This document shows, piece by piece, positions 1-11,262 of a DNA stretch of 64,000 nucleotides. A model generated the notes under the pieces. That model worked only from the letters and a program-made list of their open reading frames with translations. It made no database searches and was not told where the DNA came from. The stretch's first letter is position 1, and the number at the start of each line of letters is the position of its first letter. The position numbers and the translations under genes were made by a program. Source of the DNA: Platanthera guangdongensis (taxonomy: Eukaryota > Streptophyta > Magnoliopsida > Asparagales > Orchidaceae); assembly GCA_039583875.1 (NCBI GenBank), contig CM077166.1:81280564-81344563 (forward strand), given 5' to 3'.

Positions 1-754
1 GTTTTTTGGTCAGGTGACTTGCAAACAGGAATAACTTTTGAAGGGAGTTAAGAACCCTTTATACAGTGGGGGGGATGAGAGATGATTTTGTCTTCTCTTT
101 CTCAAAACAACTGAGAAGACTTTTGTGGATTTGATGTTAGCAAAGGGCTCCCCCTGAGATGTTGAATGGTTCAGGAAGATGGAGCTTTGCTACAGGGTGA
201 TAGATCTTCAAACTCTTTGCTTAGACCAGATCAACTCCAGGAACTTCTTGACAGAATGAATATGTGTTGTCCTTTGAAGAATCCTGGAAGAATACAAAAG
301 AAGACTCTTGATTTTGATTATTTGTTTTTCTTCCTTCTTCAACTTGCTGATGGTTTACTGGTCTAGGGCTTGTTTTGCTGTATCACTGTATTCTGTATTG
401 CTGTAAGATTGAAGTTCTTGCAAAGAGCTGTGTATTGTCTTCTCTATCTGTGTGTATTATTTCTCAGTCACACTCGAGAGGAGGAAGAAAAATTCCTTTT
501 ATATTTTCCAGATTATTTTCCTTTTGAAATTTGAAATCTCTTCTGCATTCATTGCTGACGGCCTGAAGAATGTTTTGCATTGATTGAGTTTCCCTAACTG
601 TCCCATGGAAAAACGAAAAGCAATAATCCTGGAGAAGATCATAATTAATGCTCCGTTTAACGGTAATATTTAGAGAATATTTTTAGCATTAATTACTCAG
701 AAATTATTACAGTAGGAAAGAGACAGAAGGATGAAAATAACCAAGTCTGGATTC

Positions 755-1135
755 GTCGAACAAAGAACAGAAATCGTCGAGCTGTGTCCACAGTTCGTCG
801 AGCTGAGGAGTTGTGTTCGTCGACCAGATGACTTCTGTTCGTCGAGCTGAGTTCCAAGATCGTCGAGCAGAGAACAGATAACTGCATTCTCTAGAACCTT
901 GCCTTTTCTGCACATCAAGTTCGTCGAGCTGAGAATTTGACTTCGTCGACCAGAGTTCAGTGAAGTGTTTTTGGACTTAGATATTTCTAGAATGAAATGC
1001 TGAAGTAGAGTATCCAGAAATCGTCGACCTGAGAACTTAGTTCGTCGAACTGAGAACTAGTTTCGTTGGGCTGAGAACTTCTAACTGCTGCTAGATAACT
1101 CTTGCCAATGTGGTCTAAGTTCTTCGAGCTGAGTC
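755..1135 (+). repeat. cluster of TTCGTCGA-SCTGAG motifs
   Basis: About twelve copies of a 15-mer close to TTCGTCGAGCTGAG recur every 20-60 bases (for example near 757, 772, 794, 818, 839, 861, 921, 943, 1020, 1041 and 1120). Variants carry GACC or GAAC after TCGTC. The core TCGTCGA is partly palindromic. The array lies inside LTR-like DNA, so the motifs could be promoter or enhancer elements of the retrotransposon; that role is inferred. Confidence 0.7.
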
Positions 1136-1229
1136 CACAGTTCTTCTTTAACTTCTTGATACAACTTCTGTGGAATGTGTCGACACAAGTCCTGTGTGTC
1201 GACACAATTGCTTCTTGTCTCGACATAGT

Positions 1230-1475
1230 TGTTGTTTTGACAGAAATCTGGAGTGTGTCGACACAAGTCCTGTGTGTCGACACAATTGCTGTCGACAGAT
1301 GTTCTGTGTGTCGACACAATCTGGTTTCTGGTGTCGACACAGTTGATGTCGACAAATGTTCTGTGTGTCGACACAATCTGGCTTCTGGTGTCGACACAGT
1401 TGATGTCGACAGATGTTCTGTGTGTCGACACAATCTGGCTTCTGGTGTCGACACAGCCTTTCCGAAGTGTCGACA
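1230..1475 (+). repeat. 57-bp tandem repeat with GTGTCGACAC palindromes
   Basis: The marker GTTCTGTGTGTCGACAC begins at 1301, 1358 and 1415, giving an exact 57-base period. Partial units lie on both sides. Each unit carries the 10-base palindrome GTGTCGACAC and a second GTCGAC. Because 57 is divisible by three, open frames run through the array on both strands; these are by-products of the repeat and not genes. Confidence 0.85.
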
Positions 1476-1767
1476 CAATTGCTTGAGTCTTTGACAGTCT
1501 GTTGAAGGCTGGTCCATGTGATGTTGATTCTAAGGACTTGACCTACACTCTAGGACGCAACCATGACCCTGACTATACATGATGGGTCATATGATCCTAA
1601 CTTAGTGAACCTAGCCCAAATCCAACTAGGGATCCAACAACCAACACATGAATAATATGTCACTTCGCATGTTCATTATATTTATGCATATTATTCTATC
1701 ATGCTATCTTGTATTTGCATCTTTTATCCCTTTGAGCTTTCATGTTTTTAGTAAAACACAAGTATTT

Positions 1768-1795
1768 TAAATAAATATATATATATATATATATT
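1768..1795. repeat. AT dinucleotide microsatellite
   Basis: A run of TA/AT dinucleotides of about 24 bases inside AT-rich LTR-like sequence. The stretch from 1500 to 2280 around it has no gene I can support. Confidence 0.9.
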
Positions 1796-3068
1796 TGAAA
1801 ATCAAATATAAAATTATAAAATGATTTAAAATGACAAAAATATATTTTTCCTATATCTCTGTATGTGTTTATTGTTTGACTTTTAATAAAAAATCAAAAA
1901 TTTTAAAAACTGTTTATTACTCATTGCACTTGTTAAGAATGATTAATTATATCAATTTAAGATGAATTACAATGTGTAATTTAATTTTCAAGAATCATAA
2001 AATATTGTTTTGTTTATGTCACGTCTTGAAAAGTATCTTGTTATGTGCAATGAATTGAATGTAGAAAATATGTGTAGTATTGCTTAACATGCCTCTAAGT
2101 ATGAGTAATGTTTTATGTTTAATAATGATTCATTCACTAACTTATTTTTGATAACCTACATGTGGTTTTAATCATATACTTGCATGATTGTGTAATGCAA
2201 TAATATAATAGTGTAAAATGCATAAATAGATTAATTACACTACATTGAATTGATTATTTCAATTCTTTATTTTTCATGCAAGAGCAGCATTCCACCGTCT
2301 CCATTTAAGGAAGAGAAATACGCCCCCTCTCGTTCGCACACGAAGATCTTCGACGAGCAAAGGACTACAACGACCAAGAGGAGTTAATCGGTCCCAATAA
2401 AACGATGATCGTTAGCACCGGCCACGCACCGCTCAACGGAGGGATCGTCTTGAGGGAGAATCACTTTTAAAATCTTCTTTAGTCCTTTTGTATTTTTCTG
2501 ATTTCGGATTGTTTGAGGGTGAGAAAAATCAACCAGTGAAGGTCGTCAGAATCTGGGAAGGGTTCCATGAGAAATCGTCCCGGGGAAGGGACGTCTAGAT
2601 CATGGGATCTAGTGGGCTCTATGATACTTCCTTGTGTGAAGGTGGTGAAGGGCCGGCTCGAAGACCTTTCCTGGAGGGAAAGCGAGAGAGTCAACCTGTC
2701 CGGGTAGTGGGTCGGTATAGAAAACGAAGAGAAATTTGAATTTCACCGCCTTCGATCTCCGACGTCATGGAGATCTAGTGCTTGTAATTATAAATCACTG
2801 TCATTTCTATTTGAATGAAATTATTTGTTATTCTTCATTCTGTGTGTGACTTCGTGGTTATATGCCGGTAAATCTCTGAAGGGTGTGTCCGTCTTCAAGG
2901 AGGAGTTTGTCCAAGAAAACGAGGTCTTTAACCTACCGCCGTGCGCTAGCAAGCTAACGTCCCACGACAGCATCCAGAACTAGTTTTCCTGGGTAAAATT
3001 AATTGAATTTTTTAATTAAACCTTAAAACTTATTCACCCCCCTCTAAGGTTGGCCACGAGATCCAACA

Positions 3069-3893
3069 TATACAGACATATGCGTGCCTATGGATAAAGT
3101 GGTAGAAATTCTCTAATGGTAGCTATATCTTGCGAAAACCAAAAGATCAAGAATCGAGTCCATACATCAAAATCAAATTCCGAAAAGGATAACTGTCGTA
3201 GGAAAATCACAACGCTGAACATATCTACATCTCTATGAGTATCCACACAGAGCGCCGGAGACATCTCGCCGTTCGTCCGACAAAATTGGGCTGGAAGATG
3301 ACTGTTCTTCTTCATCTCCACAAAATACTAATTTGCAACCTACGACAGTGGTCATTTCACTCTAATAACTATAAAACTTAGTATATATACTGCAATTTAA
3401 CTGTCCGCGCTGAGAAGGAGAAATAAAAGCAACATACGCATTTAGTATTATTCGGCGCTTGCATCGAATAGTGTCTTTCTATTCGACGTAGCGTTTATTT
3501 CTACAAATCAATGCTTTCGTCGAATAATCCCGCTATTTGACTTGATGTCAATTTTCATAAATCAACATTGTGTCGAATACTATCTGATAGCATTATATTC
3601 TTATAAACGGACACCAAATCGACGCATGTGTCAAATAGTCCCACTATTCGACGCATAATAGTATTTCCTTGAATTGAACGCATGCATTGAATAATCCTAC
3701 TAATCATTCAGTAAAAACATTTATCACTTATTCAATGCCTCTGTCGAATGTTTTCAGATAAGGTTTGGTTCATAACTAACACGATCATTTATCCAAATTT
3801 CATACATTCTTAACATGCGACCTCATATGCTCTTATCGCGTTGGCCGCAAGACCAAAATTTTGTCCACTTCTGGATCACAGAAGATTCCAACA
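3069..3893 (-). repeat. copia A 3' LTR
   Basis: Direct-repeat partner of 10342-11221. Both share the block around CTTGCGAAAACCAAAAGATC, a series of TATTCGACGC-type motifs, and the end CAGAAGATTCCAACA. The outer boundary near 3069 is diverged and set only by alignment with the other copy. The many TCGA-containing motifs (3460-3760) recur at similar spacing in the partner. Confidence 0.82.
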
Positions 3894-3907
3894 ATCTCCC
3901 ACTTGAG
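3894..3907 (-). other. copia A polypurine tract
   Basis: Directly inside the 3' LTR, minus-strand sequence reads CTCAAGTGGGAGAT followed by the LTR start. This is the typical plant copia polypurine tract that primes plus-strand synthesis. Confidence 0.75.
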
Positions 3908-4699
3908 CTAGAACGTATCAATCATAATATCATAAATATTGAATGACATCTAGTAATGCATCATTGCTACCTAAGTGATGCAAGAGTTAGTAACTCACCG
4001 AAACCTGTAAGTGACCAATCCTCTAGTTTAGTTTAGTGTTTTTTTCTTTTACATTAAGACTGAACTTGAGGCATGTATCCTATAACAATCTTAATCATTC
4101 AATCTTTATTCCTTGATCTAGAATATATTCTCAGAAATAAGTGAGTCTAATATCATATATTGATTTAACAAAGCATGACCATGCATTTGATAACATCATT
4201 CCATCAAAGGGTCCATGAATGTAATTCCCGTCATATAAAAGGATAAATTCCATCTGCATCAACTTACAATCACCTGCATGATTCGTAACGTACCCAATAA
4301 CCATCATTATTACCAATCTTTCTCAAGGAAGACTTTTGGTGGTATCAAAATATGCTCATCACGTAATGACTGTTGTGAATTCAGGACAAAAAACCACATA
4401 CACCATTATCACTATGAAAACTACTTGTGACACATCCATATAATAATCCACAAAATAATCTCATCGTAGGTCTGTCCAGTACAACTTGTTCTCTAACAAA
4501 TATCTGTGTGATGACTTGATATTCAATATCATGACATATGAGACTTGGTCGCTAATCAATCCCACATATTCGCCTAAATATATCATCATTGGTCTAATTT
4601 CTACGATGATACTTCGACGAGCGACTATTTAAGAATGATGATTCATATAAACATATAATTTCACATTCAAGTCACATATTTGAATTTCTAGCCTGTTCT

Positions 4700-5150
4700 T
4701 AACGCCCTGTAGGACTGAAATGCCATTCTCAATAATAATATGTCATCTACATACAATATCAAAAATGAAACAATGCTTTCACTAATCCTCTAGTAAACAT
4801 ACGACTCATCTTCATTTTTGATGAAACCAAACTATTTGATTTTCTAATCAAAGAGAAGATTCCAACTTCAAGAAACTTGTTTCATTTCATAAATAGATCT
4901 CCGCAGCTTGCATATTTTAGTGACTTCATTTGGATATACAAAATCCTATGGTTGTGCCATGTACACATCCTCGAGAAGGTTTCCATTAAGGAAAGCCACT
5001 TTCACATCAATTATCAGATCTCATAATCATAGTACGCAACAATATCAAACAGAATTTTGATGAACTTTAACATGACAACAGGGGAAAAAATCTCATCATA
5101 GTCGAAGTTATAAAGATCAAAATCCTAGATAGTAGTGTTTCGAGGTTGGA
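4700..5150 (-). pseudogene. copia reverse transcriptase remnant
   Basis: Conceptual minus-strand translation gives fragments of copia RT in order: IDVKVAFLNGN at about 5016-4980, YMAQP, an SIYEMKQ segment, FGFIKNEDESYVY and the catalytic box LYVDDILLL at about 4755-4730. Several in-frame stops and at least one frame change separate them, so no enzyme can be made. RT copies element RNA into cDNA in cytoplasmic particles. Its place 3' of the integrase remnant supports Ty1/copia order. Confidence 0.8.
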
Positions 5151-5813
5151 TTGGATTGTAGGGTCGAATCAAGGATCGTAAGAGATCTATCATTCTAACT
5201 TGTAAATAAGTGATTATAAATGAAGCACCACTAAAAATATCGAACTACAATTCTTATTTGCAGTATGGAAGACAAGCACATAACCAATAATATAACTCTT
5301 TTACAAGTACATCAATACTTAGTGAAAATTTATGCTTATATAAAGGTTAGGATGTAATGATTCATTGAGCTTTAAACTCAATGAAACTTGCCATTTTTTA
5401 ATATTTTGAAGAGATGAGAATAAACCTCAAAATTTCTAGTGGGGGATATATGAGAAGATTCTTCGGCCTTCAATTTAAAAAGTAATTATACAAATTATGT
5501 ATGTACTAAAATCCTCACCCTTATTTCTTTATAAAACAATATTTACAATACAATTTAATATATTTCTTGTAATGACCAATAAAAGGGCAATGCAATATGA
5601 ATGAAAGTTATGACATTAGAACTATATTATTAATCTATGGTGTATTCATAAAGAGATACCCGAAATATAAGGTCAAGTAGCCGATGGTCTTGCATACAAG
5701 CTGGATGTGTGCGAGGGAATTATTGGATACTTGTAGGCTAAAATTGCTGGATGCATGTAGGCTGGATTCGTTGGATGGGGGCCAGTTCCCCCAAAGACGC
5801 ATTGAAGTATGTA

Positions 5814-6278
5814 AGAAAGGAAAATTGAAGGTGTCTCAGACACTAAAGGAAGTCAGAGGGGAAAGGAAGTGTTAGCTTAAAGCAAGAAAGAACCAATGAT
5901 GGGATGGGTTCGAGATTAGGGTTGCTGAGTGACGCTTGATATTAAGATTTATCGAGAGGTTCTTGATTTAAATATAATGTAGGTTTGAATATGATCTGGA
6001 TCCTTTAATTGTAATCAAGATTTGAATCAGTAGGATCGGTCTTAGGATCGTGAGCCTATAGATCCTACGATTCAGATCGCAATCCCTCCGTAGAGGAACC
6101 AAAATAGATCCTAAGTGTGATCCAGATCATTTTATCATTTTCTGATCGTAGGATTGTACGATGCTACGATCCAGATTGTGATCATGACAACATTGATCAT
6201 AGTTAGCAACAAGGAAAGCTAACACTTCCTTTCCCCTCTGACTTCCTTTGGTGTCCGAGACACCTTCAATTTTCCTCT
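5814..6278. repeat. inverted repeat with ~65-bp arms
   Basis: Arm 1 (5814-5878) and arm 2 (6216-6278) are near-perfect reverse complements, both containing AAGGAAGTCAGAGGGGAAAG or its complement, with few mismatches. The spacer of about 337 bases is rich in GATC-containing words such as TAGGATCG. RNA through the region would fold into a long hairpin. It lies between the copia A linker and RT remnants, so it is either a small fold-back insertion or a local inverted duplication. I cannot assign it to a family. Confidence 0.85.
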
Positions 6279-6614
6279 CTAATCACCCTTTAAATGTCTG
6301 TACATTCCCATGCATGTCAGTTTTCTTCTTGAAAACCTACTTGCACCCTATAAGTCATACCCCTTCAGGTGGTTGCACCATTTTCCAAACTTGATTTACA
6401 TAAATGAAGTCCATTTCAGATGTCGGTCTATTTATAGCTTCTTGCTGGGTTGTAGGTTTATCATCATGCTCCATATGCATCATATTATCACTTTGAGACA
6501 TAAAAATTCATATCTCTCAGACTAAAAACATGATCTGCTAGATCTACGTAGGACTTGTGTTTCTTGTGCAGACTCTCTAACTACAACAACTTGTAGTTTT
6601 TGCTTAGGTTCCAA

Positions 6615-6830
6615 TTATGATTTATTTATTGTTCGTGATTCTTGAACATCTTCAAGTTCTGTCCTAGTAGTCTTTTTAGATTTGAACTTCTTTAGAAAGA
6701 TACCCGTCCTCGCAATAAACACTTTGCCATCAGAGTGATTATATAAATAGTACCATTTAGTTTCCTTAGAATACCCCACTTTATAATACTTGTCTGATTT
6801 GCCCTCATGTTTGTCTGACATTTGACGTCT
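6615..6830 (-). pseudogene. copia A integrase-RT linker fragment
   Basis: The minus frame contains VGYSKETKWYYLYNHSDGKV and then FIARTGIFLKKF, matching the conserved region between copia integrase and RT (family pattern: GYPKETKGYYFY, then DGKVFVARDGVFLEK). It ends in an acidic, serine/threonine-containing stretch typical of this linker. It is only a fragment, bounded by frame changes, and shows where this pseudogene sits in the pol order. Confidence 0.8.
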
Positions 6831-6937
6831 CGCGTATGTCTCACAAGCCTAAATCTATATAAAGGACATATTAGGACTCTTCCCAGTTTATATCTCATAT
6901 GCTGTCTTTTGAACCGTTTTTATATGAACACGATTTA

Positions 6938-7157
6938 AGCTTCGTTTGGTTCGACGTTTGGAGCGTACGTTTGTGGCTAACGCCGCCGCAGGACGAGTAA
7001 CCAAACGCCCGACGACGACGTTTGCTTCGTTTGAGCCCGCAACGTCATAGGAAACAGAGGAAAACAACGATATTTGAACCGCGACCTCCCCCTTCCGTTT
7101 CGAATGGCGGCCCCTTTCCTCCCGCCGGCCGCTCCAAACACCGAACCAAACGAACCC
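6938..7157. mobile_element. 220-bp Harbinger/Tourist-like MITE, copy 1
   Basis: Terminal inverted repeats share TTCGTTTGGTTCG (6941-6953, complement at 7141-7153) and the element is flanked by TTA on both sides (6935-6937 and 7158-7160). The interior is GC-rich with no coding capacity. TTA duplication and the GTTTGG terminus suit PIF/Harbinger (Tourist-like) MITEs. It is homologous throughout to 8978-9197, same length and orientation. It splits the copia A integrase remnant. Confidence 0.85.
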
Positions 7158-7933
7158 TTAATGTTAAAGCAACCATCTCTTGAGTATATTGCCAAAAGAA
7201 AACAAGCAAATCTGTATGACTCATCATCGATCGCACCGTATCCAACAACTTGATACGATTTCTCCTCTCAAAAACACCATTATGTTATGATGTTCTAGGT
7301 GGACGGAACTGTGATACAACAACACACACTTTTAGATCATCATTGAACTACTGACTCAAATATTTGTCATCTCGATCAGATCAGAGTGCTTTAATTGTTT
7401 TTCTTAGTTAGTTTTGTCCTTCATTCTTAAACTTTTTGAATTTTTCAAATTATTCATTTTTGTACTTCATAAGATGCACATCCATATCTACTGAAATCAT
7501 CAGTAAATGTAATGAATTAGTGAAACCTACATCTAGCCATAAAACTCGTGGGGTCTGTATACTTCACTATGTATTATACCGAAAAGATCATTAAGCGTCT
7601 CAATATGACCAATGAAAAGGACTTTAGTTGTCTTGTCTAACAAACAAGATTCTCATCTCTCAAATGATTCATAATAAAATGAGTCAAAAGTCCATGTTTA
7701 TGAAGTTTGAATATGCGTTTCTCATTTATATGGCCTAAACGACAATGCTCAAGGTACGTATGATTTGATTCATTTATGTTTAGTCTTTTAGTATAATCAA
7801 TATTATAGATGAGCTGGTTTAAGTTCAAAATATACATACTATTAAATAATTGCGCATTACCATAATACATATCATTTAAATATATAGAATAGCTATTGTT
7901 CTTAGTAATAAATAAAAATCCCTTCATGTCCAA
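7158..7933 (-). pseudogene. copia GAG-pre-integrase and integrase remnant
   Basis: The minus frame from 7933 to 7637 ends in the GAG-pre-integrase pattern with CRLGHINEKRI and LHKHGLL, just before integrase. Downstream fragments are integrase-like: ITFTDDFSRYGC near 7510, which includes a catalytic aspartate, then LLDTVRSMMSHTDL near 7250-7210. Stops and shifts occur throughout, and MITE copy 1 interrupts the end. Integrase joins cDNA to host DNA; this copy cannot work. The order supports Ty1/copia. Confidence 0.85.
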
Positions 7934-8229
7934 CCATGAAATTGAAATAATATTTCTAGGAATGGCAGGAACGTAATCGTAGTTCTCTAACCCTATTACA
8001 AGTCCACTAGGAAAAGATAAGTGATAAACTCATACAACAATGATAACAAATCTTGCTCTATTTTCAACTCGGAGATCTAGCTTCACCTTAGCCAACATTC
8101 TTCTCCTTCCCAGTTTCTTCACATTAATACAAATGTGAGAACCACATCCGGTATCCAATACCCAAGATGATGAAAATGAAATATTGACTTATATAATGAA
8201 TATACCTGAAGTGGAAGTAACACTTCCCA

Positions 8230-8700
8230 TCTTCTTTTGCAAATTCTCAAGATACATAGGACAATTCCTTCTTTAGTGCCCTGCCTTCCCACAATTGTGG
8301 CAATTCTCTTCCTTCGCAAGTCCTTTCAGTTCCAGTGCAAAGATTTGAGATTAAGACCGCACTTAGATCCCAACTTAGTCCTCTTAAAACCTTTTGCCTT
8401 ACCCTTATCTTTGTGCACCATTAATATGAGGTTGGTAGGCTTGGTCATCATTATGTTATTCTCGACAGTTTTTAGCATGTTTAAGAGCTCAGACAATATT
8501 TTGTCAATTTATTTCATGTTATAATTCAAGACAGACTTCTCATAGCTATCCGACAACGATTGCAGGATTAAGTCATCAATCAACTCTTTGCCTAAGGGAA
8601 AACTCAATCTTTCAAGGTTCTCAATGTACCTAATCATTCTTAAGTACATGAGTTCCTCCTGAGTCACAAGTTCCCATCTTGCACTGAAAACACCCTAGAA
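8230..8700 (-). pseudogene. copia gag remnant with CCHC zinc knuckle
   Basis: Minus-strand translation shows a UBN2-type copia gag segment (ERLSFPLGKELIDDLILQSL, then SELLNMLKTVENN). It is followed by a knuckle reading CHNCGKAGH, a few residues, then NC at about 8310-8255. The knuckle binds element RNA during packaging. In-frame stops are present. The N-terminal part would lie toward 9300 but is poorly readable and interrupted by MITE copy 2. Confidence 0.8.
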
Positions 8701-8977
8701 ACATTGAACCTCTCTTGCCAAGCTTGCCCCTAAAATATTTTCTTGAGGTGTTTGATTATCTCATAACTACACATGATTTCATATTACTTCTGAAGCTCAT
8801 AGGTCATGATGGCAAGCATGAGGCATTCAACATTTAAGGGGTCATCTTGATACTTCTTATAAACATCTTTATATACTCGAGAGGAAGATCCGAGTGGCTG
8901 TTCATGGAGATCTTCTAAAAATAGAACTTTCTCTCTTATTTGAGGGCAATCCTCATGTTTCTATACCAGTCTAGGAA

Positions 8978-9197
8978 GGTTTCGTTTGTTTCGGCGTTTT
9001 CGCCGGGCGTTTGGAGCAAGCGCCGCCGGACGACGGGTAAACAAACGGGGCACCAGCGGCGTTTGCTCCGTTTGCACCCGCCGCAAGAAGAAAAAGCCCC
9101 TCAAACTCTGCTTTTCCAACCCCGCCTCCCCCCTCCGGTTCCAACTCTCCATTTCGACCCGCCGGGAGCAAACGCCACCGCCGTACCAAATGAAGCT
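8978..9197. mobile_element. 220-bp Harbinger/Tourist-like MITE, copy 2
   Basis: Same family as 6938-7157: same length, same orientation, matching blocks such as CGTTTGGAGC and AACGCCGCCG-like segments, and diverged termini (TTCGTTTGTTTCGG left, complement of CATTTGGTACGG right). Flanking triplets are GAA on both sides (8975-8977, 9198-9200), a 3-bp duplication as expected for PIF/Harbinger although not TTA. No coding capacity. Confidence 0.82.
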
Positions 9198-9924
9198 GAA
9201 GTTTGTCCCATTAAGCTTGTCTTTCTCAAGGATAACTTGCAGGGACAAAGTGTGATGCGAATTACTAGCCATAAAAATTCTATACGAATCATGCAAAGTT
9301 AATTAATATTATGTTTCCAAATATATTTTATTTAATAAAGACATTTATTTAATACTCCCACCATTTTCTTCAAATTAATAACATTTAATATCAATTCAGA
9401 GAATTTATGCGAGCTACTCTTTAGTGGATAAGATTCGTATTTCATCTCCATAATAAGCCAACTTTAGCTGATCTCTCATAATGTGGTTATTTAGGTAGAC
9501 AACGTTTTCCGATTGCATCATTATGTAACTCTTATATGGTTGGTGAATAACCATTATTCATATTCATCTTATGGTGCCTATGTCTCGAGGCACTCAACCG
9601 TTGGGGTCAACTAGTTATGTTAGACTCAATGTTAACAGTGGGCTATTACAATTGTCCACTCACACCCGCCAAGATATATTGATGCACCTTGCTTTCACAA
9701 GTCCACACTTCATCGATCAAGGTAGGAAGAGTGTTATCTATCGGAAGATATCCGTATACTTAGTATGAAATTTAAGTGATTTTTCATGATAAATAATTAA
9801 CATTTAATCATGTTTAACACTTAATTATTGCACATATTTAAAAAATCATGAAAAATATTACACAATTCGCATTGCAGATACATTCCAGATATACACATAT
9901 ACTACAACGAAATACAATAAACTC

Positions 9925-10085
9925 CATGCAGGGTTCCAAGGGGCTGCGCCCCTGGCAGGTTCTTAGAGTTAGGGCCTCTAACAGGGTCCAAGGGATAGTG
10001 CCCCTGGCGATGGTCTCGCTGATCGATCAACGAGCGGGCTCAATGGTCAGGGCCTTTGCGGGTTTCGGGGTAGTGCCCCGAAATC
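9925..10085. repeat. repeated GC-rich hairpins in copia A leader
   Basis: Three related segments, AGGGGCTGCGCCCCTGG near 9938, AAGGGATAGTGCCCCTGG near 9990 and GGGGTAGTGCCCC near 10068, each form a short GC hairpin with a 3-5 base loop. They lie in the AT-rich leader between the 5' LTR and gag of copia A (sense is the minus strand). A role in RNA packaging or translation is only inferred. The rest of 9200-10330 shows nothing else. Confidence 0.6.
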
Positions 10086-10328
10086 TAGACAAAAACTGCT
10101 GCAATTTCTTATTGAAAAACCATCAACAGTTGATGTTTTAGGAATATATCTTAACATTCAAAACAGTTTTAAATCTTCAAATTTACACGAACTTATATCA
10201 TACATAATCATCTCTCTCTGGACAATAGACAAGCTCATCTATCAGTGGTTTTTGTTTCACAAACTACACAGAGATAGACAGTTACTGCGAATATGTGGAA
10301 TTTCTGAAAATTGGTAATCGCCAACCTA

Positions 10329-10341
10329 GATCTGATACCAC
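10329..10341 (-). other. copia A primer-binding site
   Basis: Minus strand reads TGGTATCAGATC immediately after the 5' LTR. This matches the initiator-methionine tRNA primer site (TGGTATCAGAGC) used by most plant copia elements, with one change. Confidence 0.8.
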
Positions 10342-11221
10342 TGTTGGCTTTCTCGGGCATTACATGCGCAGTGGAAGATTTGATTTAATCCAAAATACGA
10401 TCTTGCGAAAACCAAAAGATCAAGAATCGAGTTCATACCGACGTTAGAATCAAATTACGAGAAGGATAACTGTCTTGGGAAAATCACAACGTAGAATGAA
10501 ACCTACATATCTATGAATATCCACATAGAATGTTGGAAACCCCTCACCATTCGTTCGACGAACTCGGGCTAGAAGATGACCGTTCTTCTTCTTCTCAATG
10601 AAATACTAGTTTCACTTTTTTAGGATAGGATGCAATTGGCGGTAAAAGGAGTTGTCTCATTCTCACAATCCTAAAACGCATTATATATATTGCAGTTTCA
10701 TAAATTTCCTATGCTGAGAAGGAGAAATAAGAGCAACATGAGCGTCTAGTACTATTCGACGCATATGTCGAATAATGTCTTACTATTCGAGGTAGCGTAG
10801 ATTTCTACAAATCAACACATGCGTCTAATAGTCCCACTATTTGACGCGACATCGATTTCTATAAATTGAAGATGCGTCAAATACTATCTGATAACATTGT
10901 ATTCTGATAAATGCGCACCAATTCGACGTTGCGTCGATTTCTACAAATTGACACATGTATCGAATAGTCCCACTATTCGACGCATAAGAGCATTTCCTTG
11001 AGTTCAACGCATGCATCGAACAATCCTACTAATCGATGTAGTGGAATTTTTCTACGATTTCAACGCTTTCGTCGAATGTAGTCTGTTAATGTTTGTTTTA
11101 TAACCAACACGACCATCTATATGATTTCCGCACGTTCTTAACGTGCGACCCCATAGACTTATATTACATTGGACGCAAGACCAAAACTTTGATCACTTCT
11201 AGATCACAGAAGTTTCCAACA
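10342..11221 (-). repeat. copia A 5' LTR
   Basis: Starts TGTTGGCTTT and ends TTTCCAACA on the plus strand, so the ends are TG...CA with a TGTTGG/CCAACA inverted repeat. It matches 3069-3893 with many substitutions and gaps. Multiple ATTCGACGCAT/TCGAATAGTCC motifs lie at 10755-11080. Confidence 0.85.
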
Positions 11222-11262
11222 CATCGATCTGTCAGTGAGCATGTGTGGAATAATAGGAGACC

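Larger units (their letters stand above)
160..3068 (+). mobile_element. putative degenerate copia-type LTR region
   Basis: The stretch opens with TGTTGAATGG and closes with GATCCAACA, so it carries TGTTG/CAACA ends like a copia LTR. The end is preceded by a pyrimidine-rich CACCCCCCTCTAAGG segment, common at plant copia LTR ends. It contains two families of TCGA-centred repeats, an AT microsatellite and no convincing protein. At 2.9 kb it is long for one LTR, so it may hold insertions or join two fragments. I found no second copy, so the LTR call is inference. The first 159 bases show nothing recognisable. Confidence 0.35.
3069..11221 (-). mobile_element. old Ty1/copia retrotransposon (copia A), minus strand
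   Basis: Two direct repeats, about 3069-3893 and 10342-11221, flank a coding remnant. On the minus strand the order is 5' LTR, PBS, gag with CCHC knuckle, GAG-pre-integrase, integrase, linker, reverse transcriptase, PPT, 3' LTR. Pol order INT before RT identifies Ty1/copia. All frames carry stops and shifts, and the LTRs differ widely, so the copy is old and inactive. Two 220-bp MITEs and a 65-bp-arm inverted repeat lie inside it. I see no clear target duplication. RNase H (expected at 3910-4690) is too decayed for me to recognise. Confidence 0.88.

Noticed and set aside
166..366. 66-codon frame near the window start
   Set aside because: No conserved motif; lies in LTR-like sequence and looks like chance.
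987..1517. Overlapping open frames of 130-176 codons on both strands
   Set aside because: By-products of the 57-bp repeat; residues simply repeat VSTPE/RHTEH-type words, with no family resemblance.
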